A stretch of DNA of 64,000 bases, taken from NCBI RefSeq assembly GCF_902167145.1, contig NC_050098.1, forward strand, positions 137,528,207-137,592,206, in the 5' to 3' direction. The position numbers and the translations under genes were made by a program. Source of the DNA: Zea mays. Its lineage: Eukaryota; Streptophyta; Magnoliopsida; Poales; Poaceae. Position 1 is the first letter of the stretch. Every line of letters begins with the position of its first letter. The notes under the pieces are model-generated. The model searched no databases and was not told the origin of the DNA. It saw nothing but the letters and a program-made list of their open reading frames with translations. This document shows, piece by piece, positions 12,079-24,496 of this stretch.

Positions 12079-13716
12079 TATTTATTCTTAGGGCTCTGTC
12101 GTTGGTCTATGCCGTCAATGAGCCCGGGCAGCAGGCCTCCGAGGCGAACGTCGTCGTTGTGACGGTCGTGGCCCTGGTGGCCGTGCTGGCCGTCTCGTAG
12201 CTAATGTCCTACTGAGAGACCCGGGTGGCCGATGGCCATTACGAACAGAACATGGAGGCTTTGACTATCACGTTCACATGTTGATGGAGAGTGGATCAAT
12301 CTGGTAGTATCTGAGTATTTTTGCTTGGCCAGAAGACGCATCGCGATAGCAACAATGTGTTAGAACTGGATATTTGTTTACTTATTCAAGGTATTGAGAT
12401 TCCAATAATGAACTACTGTCTAGGCTCAGCTTTAGCAGCTATACCTTTCTGAAACTTAGAATTAGTTTATGTAGTTTAGTCGCAAAGTTATACCAAGCAC
12501 AATATAATTGACAATACATTTATGAACTAACCACTATTCATTTACCTGCCTAGTTATGCTATATAACTGACAATACGCATTCACTGATTTGCAATTAGTA
12601 TTTATAGGCAACTAATTGGATACACATTCATAGATTCATAAAGGCATGCACCTAATAAGGTGACATGACTGAAATCATATTTATATGCAAAACAGATTCA
12701 AATATTAAGAATATCTCGTATTGCTTAGTTTATAACAAGTGATACTAAGAACTTGAGCACTAGTCCAAACTGCAGTATCTAGCTCAGTAGAATGGAGTAT
12801 GGCCATCGATGATGGAGAGGCTGGGCGTGTGCTCACTGTATCGATGTAGGAGGCAATTGTCCAATACAAATCATATATTTGCATACCTTGAGTAGAGTAA
12901 TTCTCTATGTACTGAGCAGAGTAATTTAAAAAATTAGATGCATTGAGCAGAGTAATTCTCTATGTATGGCATCATATATTTGCTTTACCTGGAGTAGTTT
13001 GAATGTGCAAGACAATACTAGTATTTTCTCATATCTGAATATTTAACGTTTGTCCATCTATACAAGCACATGATTAGTTGGCACTAGAATCATGTGACAA
13101 GGAGGAGGAGCACATGCCATGTAACTGCATGTAGAAAGTCAGTTTCGTTATGCAATGCAAGTTTAGAGTTTTGTTTTGAAATAAAGGGCGCATGGAGAAA
13201 TAGAAACATCATGCTAGCTAATAAACAACTTATGGTAGCTAATAAACAGAAATGTCTTTTTCACAAGTTGCTACTTGGGTTCTTCCGTGACTTGCTCTTG
13301 TCATTAGTTGTGAATTATGATTGGTCAAAACTACTAGTTATATGCACATAATACTCCCGAGAGCATATATATTAGTTACTCACTGATTACCTACTCTTCT
13401 GGCTTTGAAGAAAACACTCTGAGGTCTAAATGCTAGATCAAATAGTACAATCATTTATTTCCAATTATTTGAAGAACTCTGCCAATACAAATCTCATTTA
13501 TTTCCAGTTAGTTGTCTAGATGTATTTCTAACAAAAACCTATTATATTTCTAGATTATCTCTGCATCGGTTCGAGTTGGAGAAGACGAACTTCCACCGTC
13601 TTGGGACCCTATACCCTCTCCTTTAGGTACTTATTATGTCCTATATGTTATTTATTACATCATGTTCTGTTTTTGTTGGTGTTTATTTTCTGTTATGAAT
13701 TTCTTTTTAGTTAGCA

Positions 13717-14844
13717 ATGAATGTGACACTAAGAGATCACCTTAGAAAGAGAAGGGATGAGGATGATGATGATATGATGTTGTTTTTTCCTATGCTACAT
13801 ATATTGGGCTTTAGTTCAAACATAGCAAGGGAAAAGAAGCGAAGGCATACATCAAAGTTAAGTGGCGAAAAACATGTTCAAGAGTTGCTTCAAGGTCATT
13901 TGAAGAACTGTCGGGTAGCGTTCAGGATGAAGTCTGAAATTTTCAAATCGTTGGCAAGTTTTCTTAGAAGGGTGGGGCTGGTTCGTGATACAAGAATTAA
14001 GGTCGAGGAAAAGCTAGCATTCTTCTTATACATGCTCAGCCATAATGCCTCGTTTGAAGACCTAATAGAAGAATTTGGACATAGTGGTGATACATTTCGT
14101 CATCACATAAAGCATTTCTTTGACCTAGTTGTTCATGTCCTCTCCAAGCAATTCCTGAAGCCACCAAATCCTAATAATGTCCATCAAAAAATTGAAAGGA
14201 ATCCTAGGTTTTATCCCTACTTCAAGGTGATTACATGGACTATTCTATCATATGTCAATAACTGTTCTTTTCCTTCCAATGTTTAGAAAATCACATGTAG
14301 TTTTTTTCCATGTAGAATTGCATTGGTGCAATCGATGGCACTCATGTGCCTATATCGATATCACCTGACAAAGCCGCTCCATTTAGGAATAGGAAGGGCA
14401 CTCTTACTCAAAATGTAATGGTAGCGTGTGATGTTGATCTCAATGTAAATTTCATATCCACTGGGTGGGAGGGGTCCACGATGGATGCTAGAGTTCTTAG
14501 GGCTGCAATGAACAATGGCTTTCAAGTACCCATGGGGACATTTTATTTAGTAGATGGCGGTTATGCCAACACACCATCTTTCCTTGCCCCATATCACGGA
14601 GTTAGGTATCATTTGAAGGAATATGGGGCAGGTCGTCGAAGACCACAAAACTACAAGGAGATCTTTAATCATCGTCATGCAGTGTTGAGGAAACATATTG
14701 AAAGGGCCTTGGGAGTTATAAAGAAACGCTTCCCCATCCTTAAGGTTGCCACGTTTCACAAAAATAGAAAACCAAGTGAAGATACCGGTAGCAGCTGCCG
14801 TGTTGCACAACATTATTCGATCTCTCAAAGGAGATGAACAATAG
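13717..14844 (+). pseudogene. PIF/Harbinger transposase (DDE nuclease, HARBI1-like), frameshifted
   Basis: Transposase that cuts and joins element ends. Exon 1 is 13717-14226 (170 codons), with a GT donor at 14227. Exon 2 starts after the AG at 14314-14315, in frame, and opens with the family motif IGAIDGTHV, which holds the first catalytic Asp. The second Asp is in LVDGGY and the Glu in the IERALGVIKKRFP helix. The N-terminal part has the helix-turn-helix-like region of the family. Near 14768-14771 the frame is displaced by one base in an A-run. The usual C-terminus (VLHNIIR..GDE) is then found in the next frame, ending at 14842-14844. Read literally, the protein ends early at 14837 with an altered tail. 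Confidence 0.88.
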
Positions 14845-15389
14845 TTAGAAGATCAGGCAGAAAATGTTCAAGGCAATGTTGTTGACCTTCCAGATGGAGA
14901 TCAAAGCAAATGATCAAGGCAATAACAAGGCAACAATCTTAGAGACACAATTGCACAACAAATGTGGATTGATTATCAACAACATAGAAACAATTAGTGA
15001 TGCATTAGAATACATTTTAATGTTATTGGGATTGCAATAAGTTCTTAGGAAATGTAGTTTGTACTAGTTATGATGCTTTAATGTTATTCGAATATGCTTT
15101 CAGTTCAATAATCTCTAAAATTTATTGTTGTTCACAATTATGCTTTCATGTTCTAATTATGCTCATGTTATAAGTTACCATACTTGGAAGGGGGTCTCCA
15201 AGATTAAACATGCTTGGAAGGGGGTCTCCTAGATTTAACATGCTCTTATCTAAAGGTGCACAAAAGAAAAAATCTCCTATAGCTACTGCTTCAAAGACAC
15301 ATGGAGGCTCTCTGAAAGGTATACATGTTGGTTCTTTCTGATTAGTTTTGGTTCTTTCTGATTAGTTTTGATTCTTTCTTATGTTGCTT

Positions 15390-16581
15390 ATGTGCTGATT
15401 TGCAGGAAAACAAGAGCAAATTGGAATTCTATGTTAGAGAAGACCCTTGTTGACTTGTTACATGAACACAATACACCAGAATATAAGGGTAACAATGGTT
15501 GGACACCCGATGCATGAAACAAGATTGCCAAGGAATTTCAAGAGAGGGAAAGATATGCAGGTTTTTCAAAGCTCAAATCCAAGAAAAGGAAAAGGAGTTA
15601 AAGAGACATTACAAGATATTGAAAGATGCAAGGAAACAAAGCGGAGTTTCTTGGGATGAGAGACGGTGTATGATTCAAGCTGATCCACCGATATGGGACA
15701 CCATAATCAAAGTAAGTTTCTTTCTCCAATAGTATTGAACCTCATCCACTTTGAACTGTATCTGTTTGTTTGAATGGTTTTCCTACCTATTGGTTAGCAT
15801 GTATGGTGTTGCTTTAGATAATAACTGTATCGTTGCACTATATATGAAAACATGGCACCAATCTTCTATTTAATTTGACTTTATTGTGAAGTCATTTGCA
15901 AGGGCTAAGAAATTCCGCAACAAATCTTTCCTCTATTTGAAGCTTTGGGAGAGCTACATGATGGTTAGTACTATTTCTTGCATTAAAACTATGGTGTACT
16001 ATTTCTTGCACTAAAACTTCATTGTATAGGCAATACTGTTGAAGGGACCTACAACTTCACTTCTACACAACCAAATGGTCTATATCTCACATAAATTGGG
16101 ACTAGAGATGTTCCTATCAACGTAGAAGACCATGAAGAAGTGAGAGACCCTTTGGCAGACCACAGACAAAATGAAGCAGAAGACAGAGTGTATGCAGTTG
16201 AAGGCGTGGATGTAAATGGTGATAGTCAGGGTGAAAGACCAAAAAGGACTGCTGATGTTTCAAGGAATGGAGAAGAAAATGATCGAAGAGGCAAAAGAAA
16301 AGTTCCAGCATAGAAGTATTGATGGAGAGGTACCTAGATTTAGAAGCAAACAAGCTGAAGATGAATCGATACAATTGACAAGAGAAAGGGAGGCAAGAGG
16401 AGGAGATGACTTCTCAATTAAGAATTGCATAGCAGTTCTAAACACATTGGAGGTCACAAAGGAAGAGAAGGTCAAAGCCTATAAGGTGTTCAAGGACCCT
16501 AACAATCGCCAGATTTTCTTGAGCGCATGCAATGATGATAGAGAGGCTGCATTGATGTGGTTGAGGGACGAGATGGCTTAG
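15390..16581 (+). pseudogene. PIF-associated Myb/SANT-like ORF, several breaks
   Basis: The second protein of PIF elements, a Myb/SANT-like DNA-binding partner of the transposase. The domain is visible from about 15408 (conserved LVDLLHE, then WTPDA) to about 15712 (HYKILKDARKQSGVSWDE, WDTIIK), where a GT donor follows. A further exon lies near 15894-15962. The C-terminal region is 16216-16581 (SIKNCIAVLN..., WLRDEMA). Breaks: a TGA at the W position inside the Myb domain (about 15518), one frame change near 15560, one near 15930, and stops around 16095 and 16308. Not functional as it stands. Confidence 0.8.
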
Positions 16582-17673
16582 CGGGTATACCTATCTAGTT
16601 TGCATTTAATTCCTATCTAGTATGTTGTTATTAGTAAACAATAGTTTTATAATAACAATATACTACTAGTATAAAATTATTGATTCTGCCTGTTAACAAA
16701 TTTATCCACATGTAAATCGTTGCAGTCCTTTACTGTCAGCATAACATGTGGGTGAATAGTACCTTAGTTGTATTTATTAGTTTATATGACTGTTGGTATT
16801 ATTCAAAATATTTTTTATTAGCATAACTTCGTTCTTTTATATGATTGTTGTCAGCCCAAAGCGCTAGCCAATTCTGTCGGTGAGAATCTGATCATTGTTA
16901 TTCTTGTATATTTGCAGGCTTTACATCTCCAGGACACTTTTGCTATTACTATATAAAGTTCTAAACTTAGAAGCCTTTTGGCCCAACTTGGTGGTAGACT
17001 GTAACCATGGCCTGGAACTGTGAGTCGTGAGTGATATCTGCATTTTGTTGGATTGAACCTTGGTCTACGAGTGGGACAAAATGACTGCAAGCACCAACTC
17101 TACTTTGTTATTTGTTTTTATCTATTTAAATCATGTGCAAACTGCGACCACCATATTGTCTGTTTGCTAGGACATACATTTATCTTGTTGAAATTGAAAC
17201 TTGGTTATTCTATTAATGGCAGAAATCATAGCAAAAGATTGTATCCTTACTGTCTCACACTTTACTTCATAAGCAATATCACTTTACCTCATAAGCAATA
17301 TTGCAATAGCAATCATGTAGTACCACAGGTTCTTCATGTAGAGCTTCATGTTTAGGACATAAATCATAATGTTCCAGAATGAAGATTCCTATTGTCTTGT
17401 ATTATCTCGTGTACTGAAGGTTCTTTATGTTCAGGGCAGAAATCTTAATGTAGAGCTTGTCATTTTAGATGTATGTACAATGGATCAGATTTCCTGCTTT
17501 TATTTCTTGGACTGGGGCTAACCGAACAAGGAAAAATAGATAGGGAAAAGGGGCAGGGAAAAAGAGGCAGAGAACTAAACAACGTAGGGAAAAAGTGTCA
17601 ACAGGGGATCCATTCAATCCATGTCTGGATTAATTCCACTTGGGGATTGAACCCATACCAACCGAACATGGCC
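16582..17673. other. 3' non-coding part of the PIF element
   Basis: No gene seen. Ends in the candidate terminal inverted repeat. A second GCTAACCGAACAAGG motif, similar to the terminus, lies at about 17516-17530. Confidence 0.4.
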
Positions 17674-17905
17674 TAAACAATCAAATTTATATACCTGAGC
17701 TAAAATGCTTTTGGAATTGGGACACAATCCAGACATGGAACCAACAGTGAACGTTGTCGATTCAAAGAGACATGTCGCTCGGCTAATGTGACAAAGAATG
17801 GAAAAGTCGGGTTTCTCATCAGCTCTCAAGATACGAACAAAGACGCAGCACCATGACAGATTTGGTAATTTTGGTATAAATAGTTTTACCAAAACTAGGG
17901 GCATG

Positions 17906-18219
17906 TGTTGGCACCCAATCCTAGATGAGCCTGGGGTGCTGACCTGGCCAAAGGAGGTCCTTTAGATGAGCCTTGGTGCTGATCTCGCTAAAGGAGGCCC
18001 ACAAAAGGACATATTCTGTCGTAGTAAACATGTAAATAGAAATATACCCTTTTATATAATAGACTAGAGGGAAAAAGAAGTGTGCATCACTTCATCCTGT
18101 GAGGCTATATATTGTAACATATATGCTCATAAATAAAGGAGGAATCTATTCGTTCACCAAATCAGCAGGTGCTTCTCATCCTCTTGGCACATCACTACCC
18201 TTGCCTCAAGGATTTTTCA
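17906..18219 (+). repeat. Possible short solo LTR (copia-like)
   Basis: A 314-bp TG...CA segment starting TGTTGGCACCC, with a TATATAATA motif near 18051 and an AATAAA signal near 18132, the layout of a small copia LTR. No partner or primer-binding site follows, and the 5-bp flanks (GCATG and ATGTA) do not match, so this is tentative. Confidence 0.4.
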
Positions 18220-18930
18220 ATGTAAGTGCCATGCTGTCCTGATACGGTCTCTAATCATGTCAAGGTGGTATGGTATCACCACCTTACCCTCGATAGATCC
18301 TGTATTAAGTTATTGTTGGCAATGTCTGCTTGTTATCATGTGTACTTTCAATCTATACATTTATCTCTATGCTTCATGCTATTAGATTGATTTTATACCG
18401 CCACATATGTATCCCTATACCACCTGTCACACTCCACGACATGCTAGCTACACATGTGCACGCGGTAGCTCAGAAGTCCGATACACGTCTGGCACCCTAC
18501 CTTGCATGCTTAGTCTTGTCGTTTACTTCATTGGACTTCTTTGGATGTCCTGATCCATGTCTGTCGTGTCTGGTTAGTAGTTCTCAGTGGTGGATGTTCA
18601 TAGGTTTATCGGTATGATACATGCAATAGATCAGTTCTAGGATGTTCGTATAGATGGCTTGTTGTTTATCTAGCCCTAGATTTGGTTAACAACATGGGTA
18701 ATAACAGTGCTCCTCTAGCCCGCCACTCCCTTCTTGGTTATGCATGTAGTCTGCAACGTTGTAGAGTAAGCAACCAACTTAAGCATGCTTTAGGTAGGTT
18801 TTACTTTCGTGATTGGTTGCTTTTACTGTATATGGGGGCACCATTACATAGATGGAATCAGTTCATTATGAACTAACACCAACAAAAGAACCACCAACCC
18901 ACCCCCTACATCTACCCCTAAACTACATCT
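18220..18930. other. Intergenic, no supported gene
   Basis: Short open frames without domains. Nothing recognised. Confidence 0.35.
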
Positions 18931-18931
18931 A

Positions 18932-19375
18932 CTACCTAAGCTGGTGGCACCTCGCCACCGATGTCGCCATCGCCGTTGTTGCTGCCCTGCTGCTGTTGCC
19001 ACTTCTGTCGCCTTCGCTACATCCACTGCCTCCTTCGCCACCACCACTATCGCCTTTCCCATCATCCCGACCATCCTTGCCGACCACGCCGCCTTCATCG
19101 TCAACGTCATACTCGTCCTCCTCATCCTCCTCCTCGGACTCCTTCAAGTCACTAAGGTCGGTGCGCTCGAGACCATGGAGGTAGGCCCTCTCCTGCAAGG
19201 ACAACCCCATCGAGTTGTCCATACAGTTGAATGATGGGGAGCCAAGGGAATGTAGAAGAGCCCCCTCATTGGAGAGCTTCGAGTTTCTGAAGTCCTCCAA
19301 CGGTGGAGTCAGAGGACGCTTCTGTTTCTTGCCCTTGGTTTTCTTTTGGCCCTTACCTTCTCCCTTTCCTGCCAT
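18932..19375 (-). CDS. Antisense ORF of a Tat-like gypsy element (147 aa)
   Basis: Minus-strand ORF chosen to start at 19375 (MAGKGEGKGQ), because a TATA-like motif lies about 85 bp upstream. The N-terminus is strongly basic (Lys/Gly), followed by a middle with LERTDLSDL, an acidic run (about residues 83-95) and a Gly/Ser/Ala-rich tail. No enzymatic motif is seen. It lies just upstream of a polypurine tract and plus-strand LTR, the place where Tat-lineage gypsy elements carry an antisense ORF of unknown function. The C-terminal part is low complexity and the true end may be spliced. Confidence 0.5.
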   Translation of the reverse strand: MAGKGEGKGQKKTKGKKQKRPLTPPLEDFRNSKLSNEGALLHSLGSPSFNCMDNSMGLSLQERAYLHGLERTDLSDLKESEEEDEEDEYDVDDEGGVVGKDGRDDGKGDSGGGEGGSGCSEGDRSGNSSRAATTAMATSVARCHQLR

Positions 19376-19457
19376 CAGGGGTTTGTCAAAGAAGAAGAGA
19401 AAGGATTGAAGAAGAAAAGCAATAGACGAGTGAAGAAGTTCATAGCGCGTGAGTGAC

Positions 19458-19466
19458 CTATTTAAA
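19458..19466 (-). promoter_or_regulatory. TATA-like box for the antisense ORF
   Basis: TTTAAATAG on the minus strand, about 85 bp before the antisense ATG at 19375. Confidence 0.4.
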
Positions 19467-20020
19467 GGAGCGAAGGGGTGCCCCTTCGTATTCTGGTCGT
19501 ACAATGAACAGACGCCAGCCTTTAAGGGACATTTAAATTTCCCAGAACTGAGCACTTCTACCACCCTTTGGTAACACATCATCAGGATCTGGTAGATCAA
19601 CTACTCGGACACATCATTACGCCACGTCACCTAAAGCAACTGTTCTCTTGACAAGACGATGTACATATCCACCCATTGAGTGTACAGTTCGGGTTCTCTA
19701 GAAAACACAATCTACGAAATATCAAACGCTAGTCCTGCAAAACGACAAACTTAAGATCGGCGGAAGTCACCGGTCAGCCCCGAGGCAACAGACCTCTATC
19801 GCTGAGCTCAGTTGGTAGTCTCAGTAAAACTTCCTTGCTAGATGCACCCGGACTAGAGTTTAGTCAGTCTGGCTTCAGTCGACCAACCTGTACTCAGTTG
19901 AATCACCCTTAAGCCAAGATCAGTCAGCAAAAATACCATAAAGCTTACCAGAGAAACAAAATAAATACCACAACGATAGGATTTTGGGGCCTTCGAGTTG
20001 ATTGAATACTAAAATCAGCT

Positions 20021-20035
20021 CGAAGCTCGGGGGCT
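20021..20035 (+). other. Polypurine tract of a gypsy element
   Basis: CGAAGCTCGGGGGCT, the purine-rich form that precedes many Tat-like gypsy 3' LTRs in grasses. Confidence 0.45.
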
Positions 20036-20043
20036 ACACCCAT

Positions 20044-20810
20044 TGGGTGCACCTACGGTGCACCCAACGGATCAGAATGACAAAAAAAGAAAAAGAAAGA
20101 AAAAGGAAGATGCGCTCAAAAGAAAAGTAACCCAGCTCATCCTTGGAGTCTCGAACCAATTACCATGGGTCATCGTCGCATAGATGCTACCCATGGACCA
20201 TTTAAACAAACCCCTAATAAGTTGGCGCCAAGCTACACTATCGACTCATAGGGGAGGCAGATAACATAACTCCACCAGAAGGATTCCGGAGAGCATGACA
20301 TCAAGGCGTTATCCATGTGAGTGTATCACATAGGAGCCAACAAGATTCCGAATAATGTGCCCTACGTACGAACGAATAGTGGATTGTTTGGCGCCAAGCT
20401 CGGAGGGGAACAACCACCGAAAGAGTCGGCACACAATAGTAGACTTAGATAGAGTTAGATAGACCTCATGGCTTGTAAAGGGATATCTCTCTGGTCACCT
20501 ATATAAGGCTAGGGGGTACCCCTATAGAACTATCTCATCTCATCATCCCTCTCATAGTAACCTCGCCACCATTAGATTGATAGAGAGAATTCACCCACCG
20601 CCATCCATTACTCATTTGTAACCTATCAGCAAACTCAATACTCAGCGCCAACAGGACATAGGGTATTAGCACTCCAGCGGCCTAAACCTGTATAAATCTC
20701 TTGTGTTCCGACTTGCTTCCGCACATACCATCGAGTCGTGATCAATGACGTCGTCCTGCCCAAAAGCATCACGTGGGGTACCCCATGGTGCGCAGTCGGG
20801 TCACAAACAC
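20044..20810 (+). repeat. 3' LTR of a Tat-like gypsy element (ends approximate)
   Basis: Begins just after the polypurine tract. It contains a clear TATA box in CCTATATAAGG (20500-20508) and a leader with CATCTCATCATCCCTCTC, and ends near GGTCACA at about 20810. The partner LTR and pol are missing, so the element was truncated on its left side before or by later events. Confidence 0.5.
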
Positions 20811-20879
20811 TTTTGCATGCCTGAACTTAGAAGGAGGAGATCCAACCAACACATCTGATGATGCTACTAATGTAAATGA

Positions 20880-23800
20880 AATAACTCTTATTCGTCTACT
20901 TGTAATATAAATGTACTTTGCATTATTTGTTATTGAATTTTCTATGTTTCATTTTTAGTAGTCATTCGATTCAGGATTGGGCAAGGTTTTATAAGCCTCA
21001 AGGTCCTACTGGGGCTAAGAACTTTGAAGGTAGATTGAGAATAGAAGAAGTTGTAGCGGACAGGGAACCAAGAGCACTGTTAAAAGCTACAACCAAGATA
21101 TTACAGCTTTCTCGTTAGGGAGCATATGTCGATTAGCATTCAGAGGTGGAAATCAAGTAGTGCCGATGATGTGAATGCGGTCAGTGAAGATCAAACAAAA
21201 ATGTTGTGGATAGGAATTAAAACTAAGTTCACAATCAACGATGAAAGCGAGCAGTTAGTCGGACAATGGGCCATGAAGAAAATGGTCATTTTATTTTAGA
21301 GCAACAAGAAGTATTTATACTAAACCTTTAAGAAGACTAGATAGACACCTGATTTTAATAATTTCCCAAAGTACAGAGAACACTGGGAAAAGTTCCTTAG
21401 ATATAAGACATTCCAAGAGGGGTAGACTAAGGAAGCAATACATAAATCCAGCACCAACAAGAAAGAGTACTTCCACAGACTTGGTCGTGGTGGCTACAAA
21501 CGGGTTGTGGAGGCATGGTCAAAAAGAGTGGTTGAACTAGAGCTTAGGGGGTGTTATCCCATAAAATCATGATTGGCCAGAATGCGCCAAGCATTGGTTC
21601 TATGCCATGGGGACCGTGTATGTGATGACGAGAACTTAGAATATTCGAACAACATAAATGACATCATAGAAAAGCTAATAAATGTTGTGCATAAGACATC
21701 TAAAGGGGAATTTGTTCCCGATAGAGAGAACGGTGAGCTAACTGTTGCACTTAACAAACCAGGGCAACCTGGTCATATAATAGTATACGAGAGTATGCCA
21801 TGGAAGTTTGGATTTGCAAATGACATTGATACATACATAAGTCTACAGAGAGGAAAAGACAATGAGGAGGACAGAGTCAGAAATCTAGAGAAAGAACTTG
21901 TTAGGACTAAAGCATTTATTCTAGATGAGGTACAATGTCAAATGCCAATTCTAGTTAAGTAGTTAACCCAATAGGGGTTAATGCCTCCACCTCCTGAAAT
22001 GGTCAGCCCAAAAAGTCGACGTAGCAATTGCGCGTCCATATAAATCGCCCTTAAGGACAATGGTTCCCAATGGATGATATTGACCATCCAATGCCTAGGA
22101 GCTACATATAGGCGACAGAAACCTGATAACTAAGGTTGCTTATGGTATAACACCTCTACCACTCTCAAGCCCAACATACCATAGGGCCAAAATTCTAGCT
22201 GAGTACTCGGTGGTAAGCGATGGATACAAAGATTTGGAGTTGGACATCAGAGGGGGTGATGATAAAATCGTGCTTTCACAAGTCCTGTATAGATTTGTTC
22301 TATGATAGAAAAGATACATTAAAATACAGAATACCTAGCCAAGAATTGAAGGTGTTGTTCGAAAGAGCCCTCTACCTCCTTCACCTAGTCAAAGGAGCCC
22401 TTTAACGCCTCTGCCAACTCAAAGGAGCCCTGCACCTCCTTCTCCACCATCTTGAAGGAGCCCTCCACTTCCTTCTCCACCTGAACACCATAGAAAAAAG
22501 AGTCGTTCACATGTGCCACCAATGAGTAAAAAGCAAATGCGCATAATACACAGGTAGACAAAGATCAAGAGCACACGTAGTGATTTTTTAACCGAGTCTG
22601 CATAAATTAAGTTACCCTATGATATGATAGATGAGGAGATACATCACGTCATCAATGAATAAGTGAAGGAACACTTCAAGAAGAGAGTTCTAGGGAAGGA
22701 GGCACAATAAACCCTTCAATAAAAGCTTTCTTTGCAAAAATGAGCAAGCTAGAAAAGAAGCAATCTACCTCAGACTATGAGCGCGTGCTTGGAAAAGAAA
22801 ATAAAAATCTAATAAGAAAAATGTGCCAGGCAATACAAGCATGATCAGCCTATAGTCCATCCGCAAGAGGTTCTCGAACTTACAACCCAACTACGCAGAT
22901 TCCTCAATTGGTTCTCGAAGGAATCAGCCACTGGTAGGACTACCAGAGGTGTGTTTGTACAAAAACAATACTTCAATGACAATGAAGTGATGTGGCTCGA
23001 TTTTTTGGATATATTTGAGATATACCAGCAGAATGCGCTAGACCTCTCTCTTATCAGCACATAGGTTCTATAAGTGTTTAATTTCTCTTTTCTCCACTAC
23101 TCAATGCTAACTAAAGTTCTTTCACACCTTCTATGTTTCCTGAAGCATGGAGATACAACGATGTCGTAAATAAGGGATTTACAATATCTTCTTTGTTAAC
23201 CCAGTGCGCGTAAACCAAAGAACAATTAGGGACTTTCGACCGGCAACCCTAAAACATGGCATAAATGCCTTCACAATAAAAACTATATGTAATACATACT
23301 TATTCCATATTATTTTAAGTTAGTGTCTATTTTCTTTTCGTATCCATACCTTTTCAGACTAAGTTTGTATTCTAATTTTTTCTCCATGTTTATAACCTTT
23401 CTATGCCGTTCACTAGGCATTTCTGGTGGTCTCAATGGAAGAAGGCATTTTATTTATCCTTGATTCATTGAGGAAGGTAGTCGAGGACTTAAAAATAAAT
23501 CGTAGACCTTAAAGAGTAATTCTTACCATTTGAACCTAACTATCTAAACCTCTAAATGATTGAATCATGCATGCACAAAGGACTTATAATTTTCATTTTG
23601 CGGTGTCTAGAGCCGGCTACGCCAAAAGCATGTCGGCTTGAACAAAACTCTTAAGATTAGGCTGAACTTTCCGGTACATTTGTAGCTTTCTGATCCCTCA
23701 AGTTATTTAATAATAATATTCCATAATTTTTTTCTCGATTTTCAGCGTTTGATACATGAAAAGGGAACAACTTATGTCGTTACTACGTTTGTGAATTTAT

Positions 23801-24114
23801 TCATGGATTCGTAGTTAACATGTCAGTGGCCAAAGATATCTAGGTACATCAATATTTTCTATAGTATTTATGTTGATTTCCTATTAATAGAGCATCTCAA
23901 ATTTTAGTTTAATGCAATAACACTTTTTATTAATGCTATTGGCAAACGACAGATAATAAGGACAAAAGAAGAAGTACTCGCGGTGGATAGGATAGAAGTA
24001 ATTCAAGAACAACTCATAGGGTTTATAAATAAAGAGGTCGTATCTAAAGAGGGACATTTCTATTATGGTGGACAAACTCTTCAAGACATAGAAGACGAAG
24101 AAGATTCATATTAA
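20880..24114 (+). pseudogene. Decayed CACTA (En/Spm) transposon coding region
   Basis: Successive fragments read like the large non-TNPD ORF of plant CACTA elements. About 20960-21115 gives DWARFYKP... after an AG acceptor. 21470-21520 gives the HRLGRGGYKRVVEAW motif of the plant transposase_24 family. 21573-21959 gives LNKPGQPGH, PWKFGF and DIDTYISLQRG, also typical. 22850-23063 gives NWFSKESATGR...MWLDF, the segment before the Ulp1-type protease domain. 23450-23480 and 23985-24114 give the C-terminal protease-like tail, ending in TAA at 24112-24114. Many stops and frame changes separate them. TNPD-type transposase and the CACTA termini were not found. Confidence 0.7.
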
Positions 24115-24208
24115 GAATGTAGAAATGAGGATATAGTTAGAAGTTAGGAAACTTCATAGACATTTGTAAATATTATTGTTAATGTGCATATCCATTTTGT
24201 ATATAGGA

Positions 24209-24246
<38 letters not shown>
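24106..24246. repeat. Direct duplication, left copy
   Basis: About 105 bp (24106-24211) plus a CA run recur at 35897-36016 in the same orientation. The only unique-sequence difference noticed is a 2-bp indel (left lacks CA near 24168). Confidence 0.85.

Positions 24247-24296
<50 letters not shown>
24213..24296. repeat. Compound (AC)n(AT)n microsatellite
   Basis: About 17 AC units, then about 25 AT units. The Sirevirus inserted into the AT part, which continues at 33807-33844. Confidence 0.95.
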
Positions 24297-24298
<2 letters not shown>

Positions 24299-24496
24299 AA
24301 AGGGAATTAGGCTTACACCTAGTCCCTAATTGTTTTTGGTGGTTGAATTGCCCAACACAAATAATTGGACTAACTAGTTTGCCCAAGTGTATAGATTATA
24401 CAGGTGTAAAAGGTTCACACTCAGCCAATAAAAAGACCAAGTTTTGGATTCAACAAAGGAGCAAAGTGGCAATCGAAGGCCCTCTGGTCTGGGAGC

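Larger units (their letters stand above)
11424..17673 (+). mobile_element. PIF/Harbinger transposon, near full length
   Basis: Two characteristic PIF genes (transposase and Myb-like protein) lie between candidate termini. The left end reads GGCCATGTTAGTTT at 11424 and the right end is the complement of GGCCATGTTCGGTT ending at 17673 (12 of 14 identical). Each is flanked by TAA (11421-11423 and 17674-17676), as expected for the 3-bp TWA target duplication of this superfamily. Match beyond the first 14 bp is weak, so the left end is less certain than the coding core. Both genes are damaged, so the copy is probably not autonomous. A MITE (11857-12078) sits inside. Confidence 0.6.

Noticed and set aside
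12100..12201. Short hydrophobic Val/Ala-rich open stretch
   Set aside because: Looks membrane-like but is only about 34 codons with no start context or family match.
24144..24386. ORFs across the CA/TA microsatellite
   Set aside because: Translate dinucleotide repeats into His-Thr or Ile-Tyr runs; no coding value.
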